From Streptomyces sp. GS7 (lineage in GTDB: Bacteria; Actinomycetota; Actinomycetes; Streptomycetales; Streptomycetaceae), in NCBI RefSeq assembly GCF_009834125.1, contig NZ_CP047146.1:868001-932000 (forward strand): a stretch of DNA of 64,000 bases, in the 5' to 3' direction. This document shows positions 28,595 through 40,136 of this stretch, piece after piece; the stretch's first letter is position 1; each line of letters opens with the position of its first letter. The notes beneath the pieces are model-generated. The model was given only the letters and a program-made list of their open reading frames with translations. It had not been told where the DNA came from and made no database searches. The translations under genes were made by a program, and so were the position numbers.

Positions 28595-29602
28595 ATGACG
28601 ACAGGTCGGCAAGGGCTGGGGGCGCATCCCGGCCTCCAGGCCGGAGGACGTCCCGCGCCACCGAACTCGGCCTACGCCGGGCAGGTCGTGCATTTCCCGG
28701 ATCCGGTGCGTGCCGCGCGTCATCCGGCCGGGGTGCGGATGGACGGGAACGGTTTCCCGGACTTCTCGCCGTACGCCCGCGCCGCGGCCGAGATCGCGGA
28801 GCCGCCGGAGGGCTTCGGCGTCGACGAGCTGCGGCTGACGGACTACGTGTCGGCGAACGCGGCGCTGCACGCACAGGGCCACGAGCTGTGGATAGACGTG
28901 CCCGCGGTGGCGACGCCGCACGGCTGGACCTGGCATCACGTGGCGGGCACCCGGCGCATGGAGCTGATCCCGGTCGAGGTGAAGGCGCTGCTGCGGCACC
29001 ACGCGGGGCTGGCGACGGCGGCGGTGGCGCACGACAAGCGGGGCACCCGGCCGTTGCAGGAGACCCGGCCGGTGCACTTCGGCCTGCCGCGGCGCGAGCT
29101 GTCGGTGGCCGAGGAGCAGCTGGCACAGGCCGAGGAGGCGCTGGGCTACCGCCTGCCGGGCGCCTACCGGTCGTTCCTGAAGGCGGCGGGCGGGTGCGCG
29201 CCGGTGGGCGCGGCGCTGGACGCGGAGCTGGGGCTGCTGGTCGACCAGCCGTTCTTCACGGTGCGGGACGACGCGGCCCTGAACGACCTGGTCTATGTCA
29301 ACAAGTGTCTGCGGGACCACTTCACCAAGGACTACCTGGGAGTGGCGTTCGCGCAGGGCGGTGTGGTCGCGGTGAAGGTGCGCGGCGAGGCACTGGGCTC
29401 GGTGTGGTTCTGCCCGTACGACGACGCCCGGGACCAGGACGGTCTGGCGGTGCAGGAGCGGGTGGCGCGGCTGCTGCTGCCGTGCGGTGCGGATTTCGAC
29501 GAGTTCCTGGAACGGCTGGCGGGCAATCCGCCGGAGCTGGAGACGGTGGCGAACCTGATGGTGGACGGCGGCTTCGCGTACGCCGTGCCGGTGGGGGGCT
29601 GA
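28595..29602 (+). CDS. WHH-motif HNH/EndoVII-type nuclease fused to a SUKH domain
   Basis: 335 aa. Residues ~50-165 read as a compact nuclease of the HNH/EndoVII class: 'GNGFPDFSPYA', 'GHELWIDVPAVATPHGWTWH' and 'HVAGTRRMELIPVEVKALLR' followed by 'HHAG'. The Trp-His-His is at 113-115. From ~168 a SUKH (SMI1/KNR4) domain follows: 'LSVAEEQLAQAEEALGYRLP', 'YRSFLKAAGG', 'DYLGVAFAQGGVVAVKVRGE'. Nuclease and immunity-type domains on one chain are unusual; normally they are separate genes. ATG at 28595 follows AGGGGG by 8 nt. The next gene starts 5 bp after its stop, so the two are co-translated. Confidence 0.82.
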   Translation: MTTGRQGLGAHPGLQAGGRPAPPNSAYAGQVVHFPDPVRAARHPAGVRMDGNGFPDFSPYARAAAEIAEPPEGFGVDELRLTDYVSANAALHAQGHELWIDVPAVATPHGWTWHHVAGTRRMELIPVEVKALLRHHAGLATAAVAHDKRGTRPLQETRPVHFGLPRRELSVAEEQLAQAEEALGYRLPGAYRSFLKAAGGCAPVGAALDAELGLLVDQPFFTVRDDAALNDLVYVNKCLRDHFTKDYLGVAFAQGGVVAVKVRGEALGSVWFCPYDDARDQDGLAVQERVARLLLPCGADFDEFLERLAGNPPELETVANLMVDGGFAYAVPVGG

Positions 29603-29607
29603 TCGCG

Positions 29608-32600
29608 GTGGTGACGTTCGCGCAGGCGCAGGAGCGCGCGGAGGAGTGGGTGAACGGCGATGTGCCGGCGCCGCTCCAACGCGAGGTGCGGGTACGGGAG
29701 TTCGACCTGGGCTTCGTGGCCTGGGCGGAGGACCGCGACGGGGGTCCCCCCGGTGCCGAAGGCTCTGGGGGAGGTCCGGGGGCCGTCGGTGGCCGCAGCC
29801 GGCTGGTGATCGCCCGGGACAGCGGGGAGACGACGCTGTGGCCGGGGCTGCCGGTGGGCGAGGTGATCCGCCGGTACGAGGAGCTGTACGGCACGCCGGT
29901 CGACGGCGGGCACGCGGCGGAGGCACCGCCGCAGCGGATCGATCTGGAGGCCACGTCGTTCCTGCTCACGCCGCCCGAGTGGCTGCAGGAGGCGGCGGAC
30001 GCGATCGGGATCGGCGGTCGCAAGGGCACGGGCACGGGCGGCGCGGGCACGGGCGGCGGGGCGGGTTCGCAGGCCGGGCAGGCATCCGGCTCCGCCGCGG
30101 GTCCCGGTTCGGGTTCGGATTCCGCTTCCGGTTCCCCTGCCGGTCCGGTCGCCGCGGCCGCTGCGGACGCCTGGGCCGAGGTGAACGTGAACGACGCGGC
30201 GGCGCCTCCCGCGCCTCCGTCCCCCTCCCCTTCCCCAACTCCGACTTCAACTCCCACTCCTTCCCCCGCAGCCCCGAGTGCGGCCTCCGGCGGGGAGACG
30301 CCGTGGGCCGCAGCGGACACCACTTCCGACGACGACGGCGAGGACCGGTCGGTGGGGCTGCCGCAGACCGTGTTCGCGCCGCCGCTCGCCGGTTTCGACG
30401 CGGCGGACGACACCCCGTCGGCGCCGCGGGCGCGGCCCGACGCGAAGACCGAACTGCTGCACGGCGGCAGCCAGTTGCCGCGTACGCAGGTGGCTCCCGC
30501 GCTGGGTTCCCCGGACGGCGGGCAGCCGGGTCCGGGCGGCCCCGGTGGGCTGCCCGCGGCTCCGCCGATGCCGGCGGCACCGCCGCCGATGCCGCCCGCG
30601 CCGCCCGGGATGATGCCCCCGCCCCCGCCGCCGGGTCCGTCGCTGCCCCCGCCGGGGCTGCCGGACCTGCCGCCGCCGTCCGGGTCGCCGGTCGCCGATG
30701 TGCCGCCGCCGCCCGGTGTGGTGCAGCCGCCGTCGGGGCCCCTGCCGCCCCCGGTGCCTCCGTACTCGGGCGGGGCGCATGCCGTGGCGACGATGCCGGC
30801 CGACGGCGCGTCGGCGTCCGGTAACGCCGGCGGCCCGCCGCCTCCCGGCGCACCCGGTCTTCCGGGGGCGGGCCGGACCGGCGGACCGGACCCGGAGGCG
30901 GTCGCGGCCGAGGCGACGCAGAAGTCGGACGCGCGCCCCGGTGACGGCCCGGCGCCCTCCGGCCCCGGCGCGCCCGGCGTGCCGGCCGGCGGGTACGTAC
31001 CCACGCAGCTGGTGTCCCAACTGGACGCTGCGGACCTGGACTTGAGCGCGGTGGACGGGGCTTCGCACGGCGGTGCGGCCGGTGGGCCGGGCGCCTCCGG
31101 TACGGCCGGTCCTCCGGGTACGGGCGGTCCCGGCGGCGGGATGCATGCCGCCGCGACGATGCTGGCCGACGGTGCGGCGCTGCAGGCCGGCATGCCCGGC
31201 GCCGGCCCGGCGAACGGTCCGGGCGCCGGCGGTCCCGGCGTGCCGCCGCCGCCCGCGCCTCCCGGTGCGCTCGGCGCGCCCAAGCCCCCGGGGGCGCCGG
31301 GCAAGCACGGTGCGTCCGCGGGCGGCCGGGGCGCCGGCGGCCAGGGCGGTCCGCCTCCGCCGCCGGCTCCGCCGGGCGCCGCCGGCGGTGGCGTGCACGC
31401 GGCGGCGACGATGCTCGCGAGCGGCGCCGCACTGCCGGGTCCCGGTGGTCCGGGCGGCCCCGGTGCCCCCGGTATGCCCCCGTCCGCCGGTCCCGGCGTT
31501 CCGCCGCCGGGCGCTCCGGTGGCCCCTCCGGACCTGCCCGGTCCCGCCCCGGCCGCCGCTGGGCCGTACCCCCAGCCGGGTCCGCCCGGTGTACCCGGCC
31601 CCGGCGCGCCCGGTCCCGGTGGTCCCGGCCCCGGTGCGCCCGGCGCGTACGGCTATCCGCAGGCCCCCGGTGGTCAGCCGACCGTCGGGCCCGGCTACAT
31701 GGCCGTGCTCAGCTACCGCGCGCCGGACGGCTCCGAGCAGAAGATCGTGCGCCGCTCGGCGCCCGGTACGCCGCACCCGGAGTGGCAGCTGCTGCACGAA
31801 TTGCGCGCGATGAACGTCCCGCCGCAGCAGGTGGTGGAGCTGCACACCGAGCTGGAGTGCTGCGACCTGCCCGGTGGCTACTGCGCCCGGATGATCCGGG
31901 AGACCTGGCCGCAGGTGCGGATCAGCCACACCGCCGCGTACGGCCGGGACCACGCCTCGCGGCAGCAGGGCGTGCGCCATCTCGTGGAGCACCAGGGCGA
32001 GTTGCACCAGGTCGCGGACGGCCCGGCGCGGCCGGCGCCGGTCCGGGCGCCGCTGCCGCACCCGTCGCAGGTGCAGCCGGCGATGCCGGTGCCGCCGCCG
32101 GCGATCGGGCAGGAGCTGGAGCAGGCGTTCGGCCCGCAGGGGATATTCCGCTTCGATCAGCGGGCGGTCTCCCGGCAGGGCGTACCGGACGTCGTGGCGC
32201 AGATGCTGGTGTGGGCCGGGCTGCCGGTCGACTTCGGGCCGTTCTTCTGGGCGCAGGCGCAGCCGGGCCGCCCGGTGCCGACGCTGGCGGAACTGGCGGC
32301 GGAACGCGGTGTGCAGCCGGCGCCGGACGCGGGCTCGTACCTGGTCATGGGCAACGACTTCGGCCGTCAGCTGTGCGTCCAGTACGGGACCGCGAACATC
32401 GTGGCGGTCCCGCTGGAGGCCGGGCCCGGCGGGCAGCCGGTGGCGCCGCAGTTCGTGAACACCGGGCTGCCGGAGTTCGTGCGCTGCCTGGCGATGCTGG
32501 GGCGGATGTGGCGGCTGCGCTACGGGCTGACGCCGGAGCAGGCGGGCCGCTGGACGGTCGACTTCCAGGCGCAGCTGGTGGCGCTGGACCCGCCGGCACT

Positions 32601-32661
32601 GGGGTCGCCGGAGACCTGGTGGTCGGTGCTGCTGGAGCAGATGTGGGACGGCCTGTTGTAG
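29608..32661 (+). CDS. Multidomain deaminase / SUKH-4 protein with long Pro/Gly linker
   Basis: 1017 aa. Residues ~1-130 resemble YrhB/Imm35-type domains ('FAQAQERAEEWVNGDVPAPL', 'SRLVIARDSGETTLWPGLPV'). About 130-695 is Pro/Gly/Ala-rich and probably disordered, with three copies of a HAAATMLADGA-like motif. About 697-800 looks like a nucleic-acid deaminase ('YMAVLSYRAPDGSEQKIVRR', then 'VVELHTELECCDLPGGYCAR' with His746, Glu748, Cys752 and Cys759 as possible zinc/active-site residues). About 825-1017 is a SUKH-4 domain ('RFDQRAVSRQGVPDVVAQML', 'LVMGNDFGRQLCVQYGTANI', 'LPEFVRCLAMLGRMW'). GTG at 29608 or 29611; GGGGGG precedes 29608. A small palindromic repeat is read in frame at 29741-29779. 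Confidence 0.82.
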   Translation: MVTFAQAQERAEEWVNGDVPAPLQREVRVREFDLGFVAWAEDRDGGPPGAEGSGGGPGAVGGRSRLVIARDSGETTLWPGLPVGEVIRRYEELYGTPVDGGHAAEAPPQRIDLEATSFLLTPPEWLQEAADAIGIGGRKGTGTGGAGTGGGAGSQAGQASGSAAGPGSGSDSASGSPAGPVAAAAADAWAEVNVNDAAAPPAPPSPSPSPTPTSTPTPSPAAPSAASGGETPWAAADTTSDDDGEDRSVGLPQTVFAPPLAGFDAADDTPSAPRARPDAKTELLHGGSQLPRTQVAPALGSPDGGQPGPGGPGGLPAAPPMPAAPPPMPPAPPGMMPPPPPPGPSLPPPGLPDLPPPSGSPVADVPPPPGVVQPPSGPLPPPVPPYSGGAHAVATMPADGASASGNAGGPPPPGAPGLPGAGRTGGPDPEAVAAEATQKSDARPGDGPAPSGPGAPGVPAGGYVPTQLVSQLDAADLDLSAVDGASHGGAAGGPGASGTAGPPGTGGPGGGMHAAATMLADGAALQAGMPGAGPANGPGAGGPGVPPPPAPPGALGAPKPPGAPGKHGASAGGRGAGGQGGPPPPPAPPGAAGGGVHAAATMLASGAALPGPGGPGGPGAPGMPPSAGPGVPPPGAPVAPPDLPGPAPAAAGPYPQPGPPGVPGPGAPGPGGPGPGAPGAYGYPQAPGGQPTVGPGYMAVLSYRAPDGSEQKIVRRSAPGTPHPEWQLLHELRAMNVPPQQVVELHTELECCDLPGGYCARMIRETWPQVRISHTAAYGRDHASRQQGVRHLVEHQGELHQVADGPARPAPVRAPLPHPSQVQPAMPVPPPAIGQELEQAFGPQGIFRFDQRAVSRQGVPDVVAQMLVWAGLPVDFGPFFWAQAQPGRPVPTLAELAAERGVQPAPDAGSYLVMGNDFGRQLCVQYGTANIVAVPLEAGPGGQPVAPQFVNTGLPEFVRCLAMLGRMWRLRYGLTPEQAGRWTVDFQAQLVALDPPALGSPETWWSVLLEQMWDGLL
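29741..29779. repeat. Small palindromic repeat, copy 3 (inside deaminase/SUKH-4 gene)
   Basis: gggggtcccccc, a spacer around ggtgccgaaggctc, then tgggggaggtccggg. The arms and layout match the other copies in reverse orientation; the core has diverged. It encodes about 'GGPPGAEGSGGGPG' in frame. Confidence 0.65.
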
Positions 32662-32674
32662 GACAGGACCCAGG

Positions 32675-32743
32675 GCCGCGCCGGGCCGGCTGACCCGGCG
32701 CGGCGCACGACAGGGGCGCGGACGGCTCGGCCGTCCGCGCCCC
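32675..32743 (+). terminator. Two tandem hairpins after the SUKH/deaminase operon
   Basis: First: ccgcgccggg and cccggcgcgg (about 32675-32704), 8-nt loop. Second: a perfect 14-bp stem, ggggcgcggacggc (32713-32726) and gccgtccgcgcccc (32730-32743), followed by ttctttc. This is a textbook intrinsic terminator. Confidence 0.9.
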
Positions 32744-33019
32744 TTCTTTCCGTTGCGCGCGGTGCGGCGCGCCGTCGCGGCGCGCCCGGCGTGCATGCCG
32801 TGACATCCGACCGCGTCAGGTCGTTGATACTCCGCACCCCCCTCGCGGGCGAAGATCCAATTCCGGCTTCTGTCGGCACATACCGCATCCTTGTGGGAGG
32901 GAATGGGCGGAGTGTCGTAATGGAGCCGCTTCGGGCCGATCCAGAAAGATGTGCGCGGGACTGTACGGAGGTATGCGGATCCGCGCGACTGCTGAGCGCA
33001 GCGGAGAGGGGCTTGAGGG
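32744..33019. other. Upstream region of the coiled-coil gene
   Basis: With the terminator, 358 bp lie between genes. This part is somewhat AT-richer and should hold the promoter of the coiled-coil gene. GAGAGGGG at 33004-33011 is a usable ribosome-binding site, 8 nt from the ATG at 33020. No confident promoter hexamers were picked. Confidence 0.45.
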
Positions 33020-34027
33020 ATGAGTACTTCGGTTTCGCCTCACGGGTTCGAGACCGTACGAGGACGCGGCTACCGCCCTGAGGACGTGGACCGGCGCGTC
33101 GAGGGGCTCTCCATCGACAGGGACTCCTGCTGGGAGCGCGCCGCGCGGCTGACGGTCCTGTGCCACGAGATGGAGACCGAAGTCGCCGAGCTGCGCGCCT
33201 ATGTGGCGCAGCTGCCGGAGCAGACGTACGAGGATCTCGGCGATCAGGCCCGGCTGATCCTGACGACGGCGGAGTCCGAGGCGGCCCGGCTGCGGTCCGA
33301 GGCCGATGCCGCCGCGGAGCGGCTGCGCGACGATGCCGCCGCGTTCGCGCAGCAGACGCAGACGGCGGCGGACAAGGCGTCGCAGCGGCTGCGTGCGGAG
33401 GCGTCGGAGGACGCGCGCCGTATTGATGAGACGGCGTGCGACGGGGCGTCGGCGCTGGTGGCCGGGGCGGTCAAGGACGCCGAGCAGTTGCGGTCCGAGG
33501 CGTCCGCGGGGCTGGTCGAGATGCGCCGCCGCACGGCGCAGCTGCTGCGGGACCAGGAGGCGCGGCAGAACGAGGAGTGGGACGGCCTGGAGCGGGAACT
33601 GACCAGCCTGGCGGCCGAGATGGACCTGCGCGTCGCCGAGCTGGACGCGCACGGGGAGGCCGTCGTGACCGAGCGCCGGCGGCTGACGGCGGAGACCGAG
33701 GAGTCGGCCCGGCACCGCCAGGAGGACGCCGAGGCGCGGGCCGCGGAGCTGCTGGCGCAGGCGCGGGTCGACGCGGAGCGGATCGAGCGGGCCACCGAGC
33801 GGATCGTGCGGGAGCACGACGAGGAGCGGGAGGAGGTCCGGACCCACATGGCGCATGTGCGCAACAGCCTGGCGGCGCTCACCGGCAAGGACCCGGCGGA
33901 CTTCGCCGCCATGGGCGCGGACTCCGGTCCCGGGGCCGGTGGCGCCGCCCCCGAGGTCGATCCGGACGACGAGGAGACGGTGGAGACCCAGCGGCCCCGC
34001 ATGGAGCGCGGCGGCGGGCGCTCGTAA
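33020..34027 (+). CDS. DivIVA/FilP-like coiled-coil protein ('cellulose-binding protein' type)
   Basis: 335 aa. The N-terminus 'FETVRGRGYRPEDVDRRVEG' followed by 'AARLTVLCHEMETEVAELRA' resembles the DivIVA-type start seen in many Streptomyces coiled-coil proteins. Residues ~80-285 are almost continuous Ala/Glu/Arg-rich heptads ('SEADAAAERLRDDAAAFAQQ', 'EARAAELLAQARVDAERIER'). The C-terminus is acidic and disordered. Orthologues are often labelled cellulose-binding protein, a historical name; a structural or polarity role is more likely. It stands alone between two terminators. Confidence 0.8.
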   Translation: MSTSVSPHGFETVRGRGYRPEDVDRRVEGLSIDRDSCWERAARLTVLCHEMETEVAELRAYVAQLPEQTYEDLGDQARLILTTAESEAARLRSEADAAAERLRDDAAAFAQQTQTAADKASQRLRAEASEDARRIDETACDGASALVAGAVKDAEQLRSEASAGLVEMRRRTAQLLRDQEARQNEEWDGLERELTSLAAEMDLRVAELDAHGEAVVTERRRLTAETEESARHRQEDAEARAAELLAQARVDAERIERATERIVREHDEEREEVRTHMAHVRNSLAALTGKDPADFAAMGADSGPGAGGAAPEVDPDDEETVETQRPRMERGGGRS

Positions 34028-34049
34028 TTCGGGGCGACCGCTTCACCAA

Positions 34050-34088
34050 CTGGTGCCGGTCACGCCGGGAAGGCGTGGCCGGCACCAG
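34050..34088. terminator. Hairpin between convergent coiled-coil and MFS genes
   Basis: A 17-bp stem with one mismatch, ctggtgccggtcacgcc (34050-34066) and ggcgtggccggcaccag (34072-34088), with a 5-nt loop. It serves the rightward gene and possibly the leftward MFS gene. Confidence 0.82.
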
Positions 34089-34176
34089 TGGTCCGGGTGC
34101 GAGCGGATTCCCGCTACGGAAATCCCGTGCTCGCCCGACAAGGGGCGGTGAGGTTCCCGATGTCGATACCTGCGGC

Positions 34177-35832
34177 TCAGGGGCTGTCCGGCGTGGCCGT
34201 GTCCGGGGCGCTCGCGCCCGTGCGGGCATCCGCGTGGACGGGGAAGCGGCGCGGTGCGAGCAGGAGCACGGCGAGCAGGGCGAGGGCGGCGGCAGCGGCG
34301 GCGCCCAGGTAGACGTGGTGGACGGTGGTGTCGACGGCGCGGCGCAGGTAGTCGGCGGTGCGGGCGGTGAGCGCACCGCCGTGCTCCAGGGCGCGCGAGA
34401 CCGCGTCGAGGTCGTGCGGCAGACCGGTGCGGATGGCCGAAGGGGCGTGCGCGAGGCGGTCGTTGAGGGTGGCGTTGGCGATGGCGCCGAAGAGGGCGGC
34501 GCCGATGGACTGGCCGACCTGGCGGCAGAAGAGGATCGAGGCGGTGGCGGTGCCGCGCTCGGCGTAGCCGACCGAGGACTGGACGCCGATGATCAGCGGG
34601 AGCTGGAAGAGGCCCAGCGCGGCACCGAGCGCCAGCATCAGCAGCGCGGGCTGCCAGGCGGCGCCCGGGTAGGGGAGCAGCGGGAAGGCCAGCAGGACCA
34701 GGCCGGCGCCGGCCATGCCGAGGAGCGCGCAGTTCCGGATGCCGATGCGGGTGTAGACGCGGCTGCTGAAGGCGGCGGATATCGGCCAGCTCAGGGTCAT
34801 CACGGAGAGCACGAAGCCGGCGGGTATCGGGCCGAGGCCGAGGACCGTCTGGGCGTAGGTGGGCAGGAAGACGGTGGGGGCGACCATCAGGAGGCCCAGG
34901 GCGCCGAGGGCGAGGTTGACCGCGGAGATGGTGCGGCGGCGCCAGACCCAGCCGGGGATGATCGGCTCGGCGGCGCGGCGTTCGATGGCGAAGGTGGCCG
35001 CGGCGCACAGCGCGCTGCCGGCGAGCAGCAGCAGGGAGGGCGCGGAGAGCCAGGGCCAGGCGGTGCCGCCCTGGACGAGGGCGGTGAGCAGCAGTCCGCC
35101 GCAGGCGAAGATGGCGAGCGCGCCGGGCCAGTCGACGCGGGGGCGGCGCCCGGCGGCGGTGGTGCGGGCCCGTTCGGTGTCGTGGCGGGCGTCGTCCTCG
35201 AAGAAATGGCGGACGATCAGCCAGAGGGCCAGCGCGCCGACGGGCAGGTTGACCAGGAAGATCCAGCGCCAGTCGCCGTACGCGGCGAGCAGCCCGCCCA
35301 GACCCGGCCCGGCGACGGACGACGCGGCCCAGACGCTGGAGAGCCTGGCCTGGATCTTGGGGCGTTCCTTCATCGGGTAGAGGTCGGCGGCGATGGTCTG
35401 CACGGTGCCCTGGAGGGCGCCGCCGCCCAGGCCCTGGAGGATGCGGAAGGCGATGAGGGAGGCCATGTTCCAGGCGCCGGCGCAGGCCAGGGAGCCGAGG
35501 AGGAACAGGGCGATGCCGGTCACGAGGATGGGCTTGCGGCCGTAGGTGTCGGAGAGCTTGCCGTAGACGGGGAGGGTGACGGTGACGGCGAGGAGGTAGC
35601 CGGAGAAGAGCCAGGAGAAGACGGCGAAGCCGCCGAGGTCGCCGACGATCTGGGGGATGGCGGTGGCGATGATCGTCGAGTCGAGGGCGGCGAGCGCCAT
35701 GCCGAGCATGAGGGCGGCGACCACGGGCCCGCGCCGCGAGGTGGCCGGGCCGGTGGCGCTCCGCCCGCCCGGCCCCTGGTCCCCGGCCCCGTTCCGGCCG
35801 GCGCCGTGGCTGTCCTGTGTGATGCGGCTCAC
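34177..35832 (-). CDS. MFS drug transporter, DHA2 (EmrB/QacA) 14-TM family
   Basis: 551 aa from the GTG at 35832, with AGGAGG about 8 nt upstream; a longer frame lacks this. The family motifs are clear: 'LDSTIIATAIPQIVGDLGGF' (motif D1, about 45-64), 'GKLSDTYGRKPILV' (motif A) and 'RILQGLGGGALQGTVQTIAA' (motif B), then 'GPGLGGLLAAYGDWRWIFLV' (motif C). Fourteen hydrophobic segments fit the length. The family exports drugs and dyes with protons. No regulator gene is adjacent; the upstream neighbour is divergent mfd. Confidence 0.94.
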   Translation of the reverse strand: MSRITQDSHGAGRNGAGDQGPGGRSATGPATSRRGPVVAALMLGMALAALDSTIIATAIPQIVGDLGGFAVFSWLFSGYLLAVTVTLPVYGKLSDTYGRKPILVTGIALFLLGSLACAGAWNMASLIAFRILQGLGGGALQGTVQTIAADLYPMKERPKIQARLSSVWAASSVAGPGLGGLLAAYGDWRWIFLVNLPVGALALWLIVRHFFEDDARHDTERARTTAAGRRPRVDWPGALAIFACGGLLLTALVQGGTAWPWLSAPSLLLLAGSALCAAATFAIERRAAEPIIPGWVWRRRTISAVNLALGALGLLMVAPTVFLPTYAQTVLGLGPIPAGFVLSVMTLSWPISAAFSSRVYTRIGIRNCALLGMAGAGLVLLAFPLLPYPGAAWQPALLMLALGAALGLFQLPLIIGVQSSVGYAERGTATASILFCRQVGQSIGAALFGAIANATLNDRLAHAPSAIRTGLPHDLDAVSRALEHGGALTARTADYLRRAVDTTVHHVYLGAAAAAALALLAVLLLAPRRFPVHADARTGASAPDTATPDSP

Positions 35833-36122
35833 CGGGCCCCCTCCTGGTGTGGTGCGTGGCGCGGCCGTCGCGCGCCCGACCGTCCTGTGCGGCCGACCCA
35901 CTACGTGTAGTCGGCACGATTCTGCCGACACCCTTCCACGCGCCGGCGCCCGGCGGAACGGGGCTTCTCGAAGGGTGGGACGGGCCGGCGGCTCGATACG
36001 GCGGCCGGTTGTCAGTGGGCGAGCGTAAGGTTGGCAACCCTGGTCCGTGCGCGCCCGTCGGCGCTGCCGAGGGAGTGTCGGACCGGTCGCGTTGTTCGCC
36101 TCGCTGGGACGGAATCTTTTTC

Positions 36123-39734
<3,612 letters not shown>

Positions 39735-40136
39735 TCCCCACGTAGCCGTCTTTCCCGCCGCGGGGGAGCGGGTGCGGTTTTCCCGCCTTCGGCGGGAGCG
39801 GAAGGGGTTGTGGGCCGGGGCGCCTTGTGGGTGGTGGGTGCCGGGGCCGGGCCTCCGGCGCCTGTGAGGCGCCCCCGCCCGGTGGGGGATGAGGATTTCC
39901 CGGCCGTCGTGGTGAACCCGGGGGCCAGAGGCGCGGGTTGGACGTGAGTGCCCGGGCCTCTCCTTCTCCCCCCAGGGGTGGGGTCCCGCCCACACCCGGC
40001 ACCCACCACCGACAGGGGCCCCACCCCGAACACCCCCTCCGCCGAAGGCGGAGAGCGGCGCAAACCCCCACGGCGGGTCAGCCGACAACGTGGGAGGCAG
40101 GCCCGCCGCAGGCGCACGTGGGCGGGTGCGACGCCG
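39735..40136. other. GC-rich intergenic region after mfd with several inverted repeats
   Basis: 402 bp without a supported gene, between convergent mfd and the DUF2079 gene. It holds short hairpins around cccgccttcggcggg (39790-39804) and ctccgccgaaggcggag (about 40047-40063). A longer-range 15-bp inverted repeat pairs ggtggtgggtgccgg (about 39829-39843) with ccggcacccaccacc (about 39995-40009). Some of these presumably terminate both genes. Open frames here are noise. Confidence 0.55.
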
